A stretch of DNA of 64,000 bases from Byssothecium circinans (taxonomy: Eukaryota; Ascomycota; Dothideomycetes; Pleosporales; Massarinaceae). The translations under genes and the position numbers were made by a program. Every line of letters begins with the position of its first letter. The first letter of the stretch is position 1. Shown piece after piece: positions 1 to 10,075 of this stretch. The stretch is from contig ML977001.1 of assembly GCA_010015675.1 (NCBI GenBank), positions 184,263 to 248,262 on the forward strand, in the 5' to 3' direction. The notes below the pieces were generated by a model. That model did not search any database, was not told the origin of the DNA, and saw only the letters and a program-made list of their open reading frames with translations.

Positions 1-237
1 CGCCTGCATAGAGTCAGTACACGATCGTACCGTAGCCTGCATAAAGAAGGGGTACATACCCTTGTCGAGATAGTCCTCGTTCTTCTCACCCTCGGCTCCA
101 CCGCCTGCGGCATTGTTGAACTTCTTGCCAATGCCGCTGAAGAGGCCGCCCTCCTCCTTCTTCTCGCCAGATGGAGCATGCTGCTGCTGCTCGGGCTTCT
201 TCTCGCCGCCGCCACTAAGCTTGTTGACAAAGTCCAT
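1..237 (-). CDS. Small hydrophilic stress-type protein, 5' part only (C-terminus lies outside the window)
   Basis: Read on the minus strand, an ATG at 237 opens a Lys/Glu/Gly/Gln-rich protein starting MDFVNKLSGGGEKK. Coding runs 237-60. A GTATGT donor at 59 and a CAG acceptor at 6-4 define an intron of 59-4, with a CTGAC branch point. Coding resumes at 3 and leaves the window. The junction restores DYLDKG followed by a codon starting with G, which fits a widespread fungal small-protein family with the block EDxLDKGVDxVQE. Members are about 80-110 residues and, as I recall, stress-induced; their biochemical role is not established. No signal peptide or membrane segment is seen in the visible 60 residues. 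Confidence 0.7.
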   Translation of the reverse strand, partial: MDFVNKLSGGGEKKPEQQQHAPSGEKKEEGGLFSGIGKKFNNAAGGGAEGEKNEDYLDKGMYPFFMQATVRSCTDSMQA

Positions 238-601
238 GTTGAGGTGATTGAGAGGATCGAAAGGTGTGAAGTAGTTGTAGAGTATGTGTACAAAACAAGA
301 TTCGGGGAGAGCAAGGTATTTATGGCTTGCAACGTTCGGTTTTATCGTCTTGGACGCAGTAGCGTTGTCCTTTGCCTTGAATATGGCGCTGTCCCTGATT
401 GCGCCCCACTTGTCGAGACGCGCAGACGTCATCTAGATCCCCCGCGTTGGACCCTGTCACATGCGCTCCGAAAAGCAACCGGGACCACGTGAGCTCAACA
501 TCCCGCGTCAGTCTTTTCATTCAGCTACTCAACATTTTGACAATTCACCGAAGACAGGTTCTTCTTCCGCTCATTCACCTCTTCTGTACCGAATTCGAAG
601 C

Positions 602-1780
602 ATGATACCGATCACCATCATAACTGGCTTCTTGGGCTCTGGGAAGACGAGTAAGCTCATCCAAGCCCCACAATGAGGATTACTAACGCCCATAGCCCTT
701 ATCCTCAACTTGATTCCCCAGCTTCCGAAGACGTATAAGCTAGCTCTTTTGAAGAATGAATTTGGTGATGTCGCAGTCGACTCGCAGCTCGCCTCTTCGA
801 GCGCCATCTCCGGCGTGCAGGAGCTGCTCAATGGCTGCATTTGCTGTAACCTAGTTGGCCAACTCTCCGATGCCCTCGAAACCCTCGCGCGAGACGTCAC
901 CCCCGATCGTATTGTAATCGAGACCTCGGGGTCCGCATTCCCCGCAACACTAGCTATGGAGGTCAATCGGCTTGCTTCGAGTACTGGGAAATACATTTTG
1001 GATGGAGTCATGTCGGTCATAGATGTCGAGAATTGGAAGGGCTATGAGGATACATCTATTACCGCGAAGATGCAGGCGAGATACACCGATCTCATCGTTT
1101 TGAATAAGTGGGAGCTCGTCAGCGAGCGGAGACTAGAAGATGTCGAAGATGCGATATTAGCATTGGAGGTCGATCCGCCGACACCGAGGACGAAGAGCGA
1201 CAAGGGTTGGGTGAATAAGGACATAATATTTGGCCTGGACGCGAAGCTCGCAAAAAGCATCGGGACGAAAGCAGAGCATTATCACGATCATGAGCACTCA
1301 AGCGAGGTGGAAGTGTTAAGCGTTACGCTAACCAGTAATGGAGACAATAAGGGAGTCGATGTTGAGAAGTTGAGGAAACTCTTGGAAGAGCCTACCAAGG
1401 ACGCGATATACCGGATAAAAGGCGTTCTATATTCGTCGATACCGCCCAAGTCATCGGATCACAACACGACGTCAACGCCAGACGTTTCCCGGGGTCGCGC
1501 CAGATACATTCTTAATTGGGCGTTTGGTAGATGGACGTTCACGCAGGTACCTCCACCCTCAACCGCTCCGACACCATTAGTATCAGGAACCGCCACTCCA
1601 GTCAGTTCAGTCGGTTCAGGCCAGGTGACACCACTCTCTCCAGGCGAAGAGCCTGAACTTCGACTGACCGTCATCACTGCAAAGTATGAATCGACCCAAT
1701 TCAAGAGGCTCGTCGAATCGAGTGGCTTTGTTGCCCTTGCGGATGGGCAAGGCACGTTGACAGTCCAGAAGATCTTGTGA
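602..1780 (+). CDS. ZNG1: CobW/CBWD-type G3E GTPase, probable zinc metallochaperone (Zng1-like), 377 aa
   Basis: Exons 602-650 and 696-1780; the intron (GTAAGC...CATAG) falls right after the Walker A lysine and threonine codons. Residues 9-16, GFLGSGKT, form the GTP-binding P-loop. The metal-binding CxCC motif is at residues 64-67 (GCICC), and IVLNKWEL resembles the NKxD guanine-specificity motif. A His-rich loop (EHYHDHEH) near residue 210 is typical of metal-delivering members. A C-terminal CobW_C-like region follows, interrupted by a Ser/Pro/Thr-rich insert. Family members deliver zinc to client enzymes such as methionine aminopeptidase at the cost of GTP. Cytosolic location is inferred from the lack of a leader. 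CobW proteins for other metals cannot be excluded. Confidence 0.85.
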
Positions 1781-2628
1781 ACATCTCACGCGGGTTGAAC
1801 TTTCCACACCGGTGGAAGTACGTACCGGCCAGCCGTAAAGCAGCCAGAAATCAGCGCTTATCGTGACCGACCAAGTGCTCAGTGCGGACGCCGCTCGCCT
1901 GGACGAATACGTTTACGAATTCTGGAGCTGTCTGGGCAGATCGATGACACTTGTAGTGACGGCAAGCTGGCGCAAGGATGGTCTGAGAACTGCAATTACC
2001 ACAACCGTAAACCGCGTATATTCTATTCCTAGTTGCGTAACAGCAAAAAGGTGTAGAACCGCATACGCACATCCACATTATACCAAATTTAGCGAATGTC
2101 TTCGTATTACCGACTAGACGGCGCCGCCTAGATGCCATTTCGTCAAGTCAACCAATCTAAGTACTTGTACATAAATTTTCAATACACCCGCTCCCATCGC
2201 TTATCTTCTCTATTATACCTTTATATCTTTACCCTCTACATTGGCCCAGGCTGCCCTCTCGCGCAACGCCGCGGAACAGCACCATTTTAGCCGCACTCCT
2301 GCCACTCAATCTGAGCAAATTGCTTACGAATATAAGGCGAACAGCATGGCCACGCAACCTGATCAGCCTCCAAAATCCATCTTGCATGCTGCGCACGCGC
2401 AACCGAAAAGTACTGAGAACATGATCCAAGATTGCTACCATGCGATGCAACTCGCAAGCTACCTAGCGTGGACCAAACACTCTTTGCTTATAAGGTGACA
2501 CGTGCTACTGTTTAGCAAAAGGAAAGTTTCCGAATTCGAATCTTGTCGACTTCTTGTCGTGTTTTGGGCTTTACTCGCGAGATTGAAGAAAGCTAGTCCT
2601 ATGTGGGGTCCTTGAAAGGGAGTCCAAG
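1781..2628 (+). other. Gene-free stretch upstream of the spherulin-4 gene
   Basis: Only short frames on both strands without recognisable domains. The last few hundred bases should hold the promoter of the gene starting at 2629. No repeat or RNA gene was recognised. Confidence 0.5.
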
Positions 2629-3572
2629 ATGTCGATTCTACTACCGCTTTACACATATCCGTGGCCTGGAGTGTGGGAACCGCTGTACTGGGAGTAAGAG
2701 CTACCTCATCCTCTACATTCCACGTTCAACCTTCCATCATCCTTCCTATCGTTCCCCTTTCAGTCCCCCTAAGCTAACCTTTGCACAGAGCGAACAAGAA
2801 CCCACATATCAACTTCACCGTAATAATCAACCCTTGCTCAGGTCCTTGTATGGACAGTCTCCCACCTCAAGTCTACATCGACGAAATCCCAAAGCTTTCT
2901 CAATACACCAACATCCGCAAACTCGGCTACGTCGCAACAAACTACACCGACAAGCCGATCGCAGATACCTTAGCGGAGGTCCGGCAATGGGGCAAATGGC
3001 CGGCGCTTATGACCGATAGTCGGATGGCGGTCGATGGGATCTTCTTTGATGAAACGCCGGGATTATATCATTGGCAGAAACATGATTACCTGACCGTTGC
3101 GGCAAATGAGGTGAGACTAAATGATAGCGGGCTGGGACAGAAACTCGTGGGTAAGTGAAACCTGCACCTCTTCTATATCGATATCAGATGAGGGAGCCTG
3201 GAAACAGTGTTGACGAAGACGCATCCAGTGCACAACCCAGGAGTCCTTCCTGACCCAATATGGCACTACCTCGACATCGCAAATATCACCGTCATCTTCG
3301 AAAACCACTTCGCGGCCTTCATTTCTGCAGTCAACTTCAACGCCCTCAAAAGCTTTCCCTCTCGATCGAATTATCCCATCTCGGCTTTTGCGATGATGTT
3401 GCATTCAATGGGGAGTATACCCGATGAGTTGACCGAGTGGACAGCGAGACAGATGAAGAAGTTGGTTGAGTGGAACTATGCGACGGAAGTTGCAACGGTG
3501 GGGGAGTGGTGGCATAGTTTCCCGCAGACGTTGGATGTTTGGGTCACTAAGTATGCTAACGTGGTGGATTAG
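2629..3572 (+). CDS. Spherulation-specific family 4 (spherulin-4) protein, 263 aa
   Basis: Exons 2629-2693, 2789-3150 and 3208-3572. Splicing joins a short first exon reading MSILLPLYTYPWPGVW to ANKNPHINFTVIINPCSGP, the typical opening of spherulin-4 proteins (PF12138). The rest holds GYVATNYTDK, GIFFDETPG and YWHQKHDY-type blocks seen across the family, which looks like a TIM-barrel glycoside-hydrolase-type fold. The name comes from slime-mould encystment; the fungal function is unknown. I see no classic signal peptide, although many relatives are secreted. The gene is convergent with the methyltransferase gene, whose stop lies only 130 bp away. Confidence 0.85.
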
Positions 3573-3702
3573 TCAGGGAGTATGGGGAATATGGCTTGTC
3601 TTGTTGATTGGTGATTGCACATTGGGTATGTCGCCTCTACGTTGGTACCTTCTTTACTATCTGTATCATTTGCATATACATTGTGTAGATAAAGGTCTCC
3701 AT

Positions 3703-4985
3703 CTACTCGAGGGAATGTTCTCCAGATTTCGTCTCTCTCTTTCTTCCACACTCACAGTCTTGACTCCGTTCTACTTCCGCAATCTTCTCGCCCTCATAAC
3801 GGTACAAATACACTTCAACAGTCTCCTCCCCCGCCCGATCATCTCCTGGAAGTGGATACGTTAACAGTCTCGTGTTCTGAAACTCCGCTTCCACCATCAA
3901 ATCAAAGAACACATCCTCACTAGCATGCCGCCTCTTCATCGCGACTAGGACAACCGCCTTAGGCGATCTTTTTGCCAACCTCCGTATCGTACGAACAAAC
4001 GCTGGGCTAGAATCAGCATTGTAGGTGCAGTCTGCTGCAACTATCAAATCGATTTGATTGCAAAGAGGACAGGAGGTGTTTGTGCTTGATAGGGAGCTGG
4101 GTAGATTTTCGTCCTTCCAATCCAGTTCTTGGAATTCGACGGTGCCGAGAAGGGAAGGTTTGGAGAGGGAAATGTTGCGTTGAACAATCTCACGGGCTTC
4201 TGATAGATCGGTGAGGATGATATTAGAGTTTGGGATTGTGAAGGCGAGTGTGATGCCAACCTTTTCGTACCATTAGTCCATAATGTTTCCAAGTCTGCCG
4301 TGGCGACAAAGTGACGGGTTGGAAGAAGACGACCGAGGAAACTCACAACACCACACCCAGTCCCCAACTCCAAAGCCCGAAACCCTTCCCCCCCATCCCG
4401 CAACTCCCCCATCTTTCCGTCCGCTACAATAGATTTAACATGGCACGCAAGCGCAATCCCAGCATCCCAAAGATGCTTGGCGATGCTGTCCCCCGTCTCC
4501 TCGCAAATCTGCAAAGGCACATCCGCACCAACATCGAACCTCCGTCCCGCAAACTTCTCCGCCTCTTTCACCCCTTTCTTAGCATCCAACACCCCACTCC
4601 ACGCCGACACAACGCCCCTCCACCCCTGCTCCTCCACCAACTCACTAAACTCATCGTACCCTGACTTTGGCTGGACGCCTATACGGATGCGAAGAGGTCG
4701 CGAGCTGTGTGGCTTACTGAGTGGAAGGGTGACGGGAAGTGAGCGCATGCCAGCCGTCCACTTGATAGATTTATGTAAAAGGACTTCTTCCCTTTCTCCC
4801 TTTTCCATCTCTTCATCGCCGTCGGAGAGGACAGCATGCAGGAGCTCGGCAGATAAAACGATGTCTTGGGGGAGAAAAGAGTCGCCTAGGTCGGAAGTAA
4901 TGGTGATTAAACAGGCGATGGTTTCTTTTGAAGAGTGCTTGTCGCGGGCTATACGGGGTGTTTTGAGGAAGCGGATGTAGCGCAT
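3703..4985 (-). CDS. Methyltransf_16 (METTL21/EFM-like) protein lysine methyltransferase, 398 aa
   Basis: Exon 1 is 4985-4347 and exon 2 is 4260-3703; the intron starts GTGAGT and ends AAAAG. Joining them restores the SAM-binding motif I as ALELGTGCGVVGITLA. Exon 2 then carries NIILTDL (acidic loop) and ADCTYN, the DxxY-type motif that marks seven-beta-strand lysine methyltransferases of the METTL21/FAM86 group. The N-terminus MRYIRFLKTPR matches what I recall for fungal members. Known relatives methylate translation elongation factors or chaperones; the substrate here cannot be told. The degenerate repeats at 5099-5429 sit just upstream of the start. Confidence 0.85.
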
Positions 4986-5749
4986 TGTGGCGGCATGCTT
5001 CGCTGGGAATGGAATGGGGAATTTGGATTGATCGGGTATATACTCTCTGTGGAATTTTGGAGCTTAGTGTTGTGGTGGAGGAGAAAAACGGGCAACCTTC
5101 CTAAAGCGGTAATTTACTTGATTTTTATCGGGGCATCGATCGCAGAGGTGACGACGCAGGAAAAAATCAACGTGCCCGACCAGATTGGAGTCGCAACCGG
5201 CCCAAAGCAGTAATTTTGAAGGCGCTTCATCAAAGTGTTGATTGTAGAGGTGTGAGAAGATAAAAACACTCACACGCCCAAAGCGGTAATTTTTGAGATT
5301 TCTTATTAGATCGTCGATCGTAGAAAACTGGTGGTGCCAGGTGGACGAGAAAATGTGTCGCTGAAATGGTTGCAACCTGCCTAAAGCAGTGATTTTTGAG
5401 TATTTGGTATCAGATTGTCGATCGCAGAGAGGTTCAACACCAACACTTGCCAAGCAATTTCTTCCACCTCTTCACCTCTCCATCACACCACACCTAGGCA
5501 GATAACCCAGCAGACTTCAGATAAAATTTCAAAGTTGAGAATTTTGCACTAGCAGAATTTTCAAATTTTCTTTTTAAATATGCGCGGGTTCTCGATTTCG
5601 CTGTCGGTACCGTAGTACCATGGTAGCACCTCTAAAATGCACTCTACAAATTGCGCGGTTCCCCCTTAGGTACCGAAGATGAAACAGTGTCTTAATCTCA
5701 GTGGTGAATGCTCTTGAATTTATGACTATGTAACATACTACGAAAGTTC
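4986..5749 (-). other. Intergenic region between the methyltransferase start and the P450 stop
   Basis: Holds the methyltransferase promoter and four degenerate direct repeats (listed separately). The 5430-5749 part is AT-rich and likely includes the P450 3' UTR. Confidence 0.5.
5099..5429. repeat. Four degenerate ~50-bp direct repeats with a hairpin spacer
   Basis: Units at about 5099-5147, 5200-5249, 5276-5325 and 5379-5429. Each starts C(C/T)AAAGC(G/A)GT(A/G)ATTT and ends near TCGATCG(C/T)AGAG (the end is diverged in unit 2). Starts are spaced about 101, 76 and 103 bp. The spacer between units 2 and 3 is an inverted repeat: GTGTGAG at 5250-5256 and CTCACAC at 5269-5275. Spacers 1 and 3 both end GCAACC, so the original repeat period was probably near 100 bp. 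Origin and function are unknown. Confidence 0.7.
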
Positions 5750-7549
5750 TTACGATGAAGACCTTTCCTTCAAGACAATAAGGAGCGGTGGTAGATCCAT
5801 GCTGAAGCAATCCGCCTGCTCTTCGATGAAACTCCGGGCTTCTTTCTCCTTTCCAGGCGGAAAAGAGATAATGAAGCGCTTCACTAGCATAGCGACAATC
5901 ATACGCAGCTCCATCATCGCCAGCGACTTCCCGGCACAGTTGTACGGTCCATAAGAAAACGGTATGAATGCGTCTTTTCGCAGCGTGAGCTCCGGCTGCG
6001 AATCCCAACGCTCTGGTATGAACTCATCGGGTTTGGCGAACGCTCGCTTGTCTAGAAATATGTTAGGCTTGCAATGTTCAAATCAGTGGGGTGGTGAGTG
6101 TTACCTCTATGAAGAGAGTACGTCGGAGTACTGACGACTGTGTTCCCTGGAATGTAACGGCCAGCAATCACAGCGCCTTCCGGGGGCGTTAGTCTCTGGA
6201 CTCCAGAAGGTACGGGCGGTTGCAGTCGCAAAGCCTCATTAATGATACCGAGTAATAGAGGTTTGTGTGCCAGAAGTTGATCGTCGACCAAGCCGTTCTT
6301 GCTCGGTAGGTCGCCAACTTCATCGAAGAGTTTGCTTTGGTAGTCAGGGCACTGAGATAGGAACCAGCAGATGTTGGTCAACGTAATGGCCACAGTGTCC
6401 GACCCAGCAGCTATGGCAAGTCGAGCTTCATGCTGGCGGTCAAACTCCCACGTGTCAGACTGCGAGAGGTGGGTGTAGATGTCAGGCGAATGTAAATCCA
6501 TAGCTTTCCTCTTGTCCAAAGCTCCATTGTACCAGTTCATCCAGTCTCCGCCCACGCGAGTGAAGGCCCTGAGGATATGGGTATGCCATGTGGTTATCAC
6601 GGCAAATCCGATGGCTTTCTTGCCTTGAATGAGTCGGCTGGTCACTACGTTCGTTTTTCCTGTCGGAAGAAGCTCGAAGGACTCGCCAAATATCAGTTCA
6701 GAAATGAGATCGTAACCGAGATAAGTGAACGATTGGGTTGCGTTGATAGGTTTGCCAGACGCGGCATGTTGAGAAAATATGTCCATTAGGATTCCGTAGT
6801 GTTTCTCGAGGCGAGGCATGTACTCTTTGACAGCTAGAAGAATCGTCAATTTTGTCTAATGGCAGCGGTGGGTGTGGTCATACACTTGTTTTGGAATGCC
6901 TTATCCCAGACAGGTCGTTTCTTTCGATGCAACGCGGGGTCTCGTGTAAATTGCAGCGTCTCATGGGGATAGGCTTGGGCGTAAAATTCTCCTTTGACTA
7001 CTTTACTCTTTGGACCATGGACGTCCATCACCGCATCTGGGTGACATATGGATATTTCGCGAGGTCCTACACGAATATCAGCCAAATGTGCTTGTTGCGT
7101 TCAACGCTCTGCTACTCACTGATCCGCACATAGTCTCCATACTCGTCATGTAGTTTGCGCAATTTGATGTAAAACTTTAAGTCGGGACAATTCTCTTTGA
7201 AAATCCACCAAGCGGTGATTTTGGCGGGCAAAGGACCTGGGAAAGCCCGTAGAGGATGTAAGAATAAACGATAGACGCCTATGGAGCCGAAGAGGCCTGC
7301 GAGAAGTGCGGTGCTATGGAGGGTTGTTTTTTTGAGTGATGCGGTGAATGATAGGCCAAGCAAGAACTTGAAGGCTAGAAAGGTGCTAGCTCCCAGGAAG
7401 GTGAAGGAGTTCACTACGGCAGGGGCATAGCGATCCCATTCTCCTTTCGAGAAAATAAAAACTTCGCTCAGAATGCCTGAGAGAGCAGCGACCAAATAAG
7501 TCCGATTGTCCATACTTGGAGGACTTCCTGGGAAAGGAGGTGACTGCAA
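5750..7549 (-). CDS. Cytochrome P450 monooxygenase, 547 aa
   Basis: Four exons: 7549-7120, 7066-6884, 6833-6105 and 6051-5750. The I-helix oxygen motif reads AAGSDTV, the K-helix ExxR is NEALRL, the PERW-type motif is IPERWD, and the haem loop is FSYGPYNCAGKS with Cys486 as thiolate ligand. The N-terminus is unusually hydrophobic for the first ~110 residues and could hold two or three membrane helices before LHPLRAFPGP, the usual proline hinge. The enzyme should be ER-anchored and reductase-dependent. The substrate is unknown; no biosynthetic backbone gene is near, so a detoxification or stand-alone role is as likely as secondary metabolism. The exon 2/3 junction uses donor GTATGA; the near GTGTAT donor would break the frame. 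Confidence 0.92.
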
Positions 7550-8201
7550 GGTATTATAGAGATCAAGGCTTGCTTTTATAGCTATGAGGTCTTTCCGTCT
7601 CGTTTTCGTACGAATCTCTAAGCAAGTGGCTGCCTATCAGCGATATTAAAGGTGCCGAAGAAGTCATCATACAAGTTCGGATCGCAGTGTCGGTCTGCCG
7701 ACAACTCCGACATGTCCGTTTTCGTGTCTTTTTACGGTGCTTATGCTGGGCGGTGCATAGCGTGAACTCCCATGTCGCCTTAACCTTTACTTGTGCAGAC
7801 TAGTACCCAACATTCTCGCGTAGGAAGTGAGAGATAAACGAAGATGAACACGATTAAATGTTACTTTCATGTAAGAGGCTAGGTTCGAAGATCGACAGCG
7901 GTTTGGCGAAGTGAAAGTTCCCCGCACGTGCACGAGCTTAGCAACAGCTTAGCGCTGCGGCCCAGAACAAGACGTCAACGCCCACGGGTTGACCCGAGCT
8001 CTCACAACCATCCAGCCCAACACCACACATCGCTGCCCTAGCTAGCCTCACGCTCATACCCAGACGGGCACAAAAGCCTCGTGCATCCTTACCTATGACT
8101 CCCTCCCCCACTCAATGCGCCGTCACATAGCAGCCTGCTGCTTCCACCGTCTCGCTCTGCAACCCCAACCACCTCACTGATCGCCTCCTTCGCAAACCAC
8201 C
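7550..8201. other. Divergent promoter region of the P450 and the gene at 8202
   Basis: 652 bp between two divergent starts. A palindromic E-box-like GCACGTGC is at 7924-7931. No gene or repeat was recognised. Confidence 0.45.
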
Positions 8202-9701
8202 ATGTACCGCCGCGGCGACCCACGCTGGAACCGCACAATCCAGAACATCACCGATACGGTCGAGCATGCCAACGAATCGGCGCAGGAAGGCCTCTACAGC
8301 TTTACAACTTCATATGTAAATCCGTGTCTGCAATCAGTTACGCAATGCATGAACGCTTGCACGGCGCCATGTTTCCCTTCACAGAATGATCGCCGGCGAC
8401 ACCGCGCACGGTCGCGTGGAAGGGCGGAATTGAGTTTTGATTTCTACGATGACTGGGAAGAGGATGAGGGTGATGGACTGCTTGGATGGGGGAATGACAA
8501 TCTGGACAGACTGTGGGGAGGCTCTGGCGGCGGAGGCGGCGCAAACAATCAGAATTATGGGACTGTGTCGCAGCCTGGACGGCCACGCGCGATGAGCTAT
8601 GGAAATAGAAATCGCGATAACAGGTATAATACAGGGAGGAAGAGCGCGGTGCAGCCTCATGACGGTGGAGTGGACCCCACGATTATTCCCAGCAGTTCAT
8701 ATTTTGGGTTCCTGGGGCGACTTCCGTTCAAAGTTGGAGGCAAGGTGTTGAGGTATAAGCCCTCCGCGGCGGATTTGACGGAGCACCCGGGACAGTCAAG
8801 ACGCGATTACGAGGAAGCAACGGCGGAGTCGCAGCCCTTGATCGAGGACAGCGAAGAAGAGGTTGCGCAGACAGGGGAGAGAAAGGGTCATGGAAGGAAG
8901 AGGAGTCAGACGAGCGTTTCGGGTCACACGACGGATTCATTGAGCTCGAGAGGCGACATATTCCCCAGCGAAGATGAGTTGGACGATGCGGTACCATTGG
9001 ACGATGAATTCGCGGTCACGCTCGCACGAAGAACAACGCGAGAGTGGCATGACGATACAAGCAGCGGGAAGAGCAAGGCGCGCTCAGGAAGTAAAAGCAG
9101 CAAGAGACCTGCTGGATCGCGCATGTCGACACGATCAGCCTCGTCAAGAAACACACAAGATTCGGGCAAGAAGAGCTATGAAACCAACGTCCGGCGCTCG
9201 CGCTCCGAAGCGATCGAAGAAATCTCAGCCCTCTCCGACCTCAAGCAGGAGGAAGAGCGTCTCCGAATCGAAGAAGAAGCAGAAGTTGAGCGCAAACGGA
9301 ATGAAGCACAGCAACTCGCTCTAAAGCGCGGTCTAGCATCAGATCAACACCTCCAGATACCCGGACGGACGAGCTCGCCTAGTCCCACCTCACCTCATCC
9401 ATCGCACCGAACGCAGTCACCGACTTCGACCAGCCATCCCGTAAACTCGCCGTTCCTTCTTCGAACGACCAGCGATGCAGGTAGAGCTCCATCCGATGGA
9501 GCAGAGTCTCCAAGGGTGGATTCACAAACCCGACCCGATAGCAGCTCTTTCTACGTTGATGAGTCGGACTACTCTAGTTTAGCGCCTACACCGAACCGAC
9601 CATTGTCAATACGAGATGAACCTAGGGACATCGATGTGGGGAACGAGCTTGAGGACTCGAATTTTGTGCCGGCGAGGCTGCCGTATTTTGGGCCTGGGTA
9701 A
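8202..9701 (+). CDS. Conserved fungal hypothetical protein, largely disordered, 499 aa
   Basis: A single uninterrupted frame from ATG 8202 to TAA 9699-9701. The first ~60 residues look ordered (MYRRGDPRWNRTIQN, with four Cys around CLQSVTQCMNACTAPC). A Ser/Arg/Asp/Glu-rich disordered body follows. A short charged coiled coil (SALSDLKQEEERLRIEEE) lies around residues 342-375. The tail is Ser/Pro/Thr-rich. No catalytic motif, signal peptide or membrane helix is evident. I do not recognise a named family. The Cys-rich N-terminus could be a palmitoylation or metal site, but that is speculation. Confidence 0.7.
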   Translation: MYRRGDPRWNRTIQNITDTVEHANESAQEGLYSFTTSYVNPCLQSVTQCMNACTAPCFPSQNDRRRHRARSRGRAELSFDFYDDWEEDEGDGLLGWGNDNLDRLWGGSGGGGGANNQNYGTVSQPGRPRAMSYGNRNRDNRYNTGRKSAVQPHDGGVDPTIIPSSSYFGFLGRLPFKVGGKVLRYKPSAADLTEHPGQSRRDYEEATAESQPLIEDSEEEVAQTGERKGHGRKRSQTSVSGHTTDSLSSRGDIFPSEDELDDAVPLDDEFAVTLARRTTREWHDDTSSGKSKARSGSKSSKRPAGSRMSTRSASSRNTQDSGKKSYETNVRRSRSEAIEEISALSDLKQEEERLRIEEEAEVERKRNEAQQLALKRGLASDQHLQIPGRTSSPSPTSPHPSHRTQSPTSTSHPVNSPFLLRTTSDAGRAPSDGAESPRVDSQTRPDSSSFYVDESDYSSLAPTPNRPLSIRDEPRDIDVGNELEDSNFVPARLPYFGPG

Positions 9702-10075
9702 AGGGTGTTATTTAAGTAACATACAGTAATGTATTCCCCTGTTCTGGAGACAGGATCTATGGGGCTATGAGTGAGAGTCAGTTGGCTTGTATGATACTCT
9801 CTTGAGCTCCGGAGACCTTGACGCTTTGTTGCGTGGTCAACGAAGTACTACGTACGTGTTAGGGAAGTGTACGATTACAAACGAATCGGAGGAGGTTATG
9901 GGTATAGAGCTCTGCATCAACGAGTCACGAATGAATGCATGCATGGAGCGGAAAGGCGAAAACATATAGCATAAGCATTTGCATTGCCGGGTATCTATCG
10001 CTCCTATTATTCCAAAGCCATGACCGTAAAAGATTATGAGATACACTTCTTGCGAAGCTTCATCCAACCATCTAC
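9702..10075. other. Convergent 3' intergenic region
   Basis: 374 bp between two gene ends, presumably both 3' UTRs. It includes a short GCAT-type palindromic repeat at about 9932-9946. Confidence 0.5.

Noticed and set aside
2525..2550. tRNA-like T-loop (TTCGAATC)
   Set aside because: No matching acceptor stem or anticodon arm around it.
5750..9701. Secondary-metabolite cluster around the P450
   Set aside because: No polyketide synthase, NRPS, terpene cyclase or prenyltransferase in the window, and neighbours are housekeeping-type.
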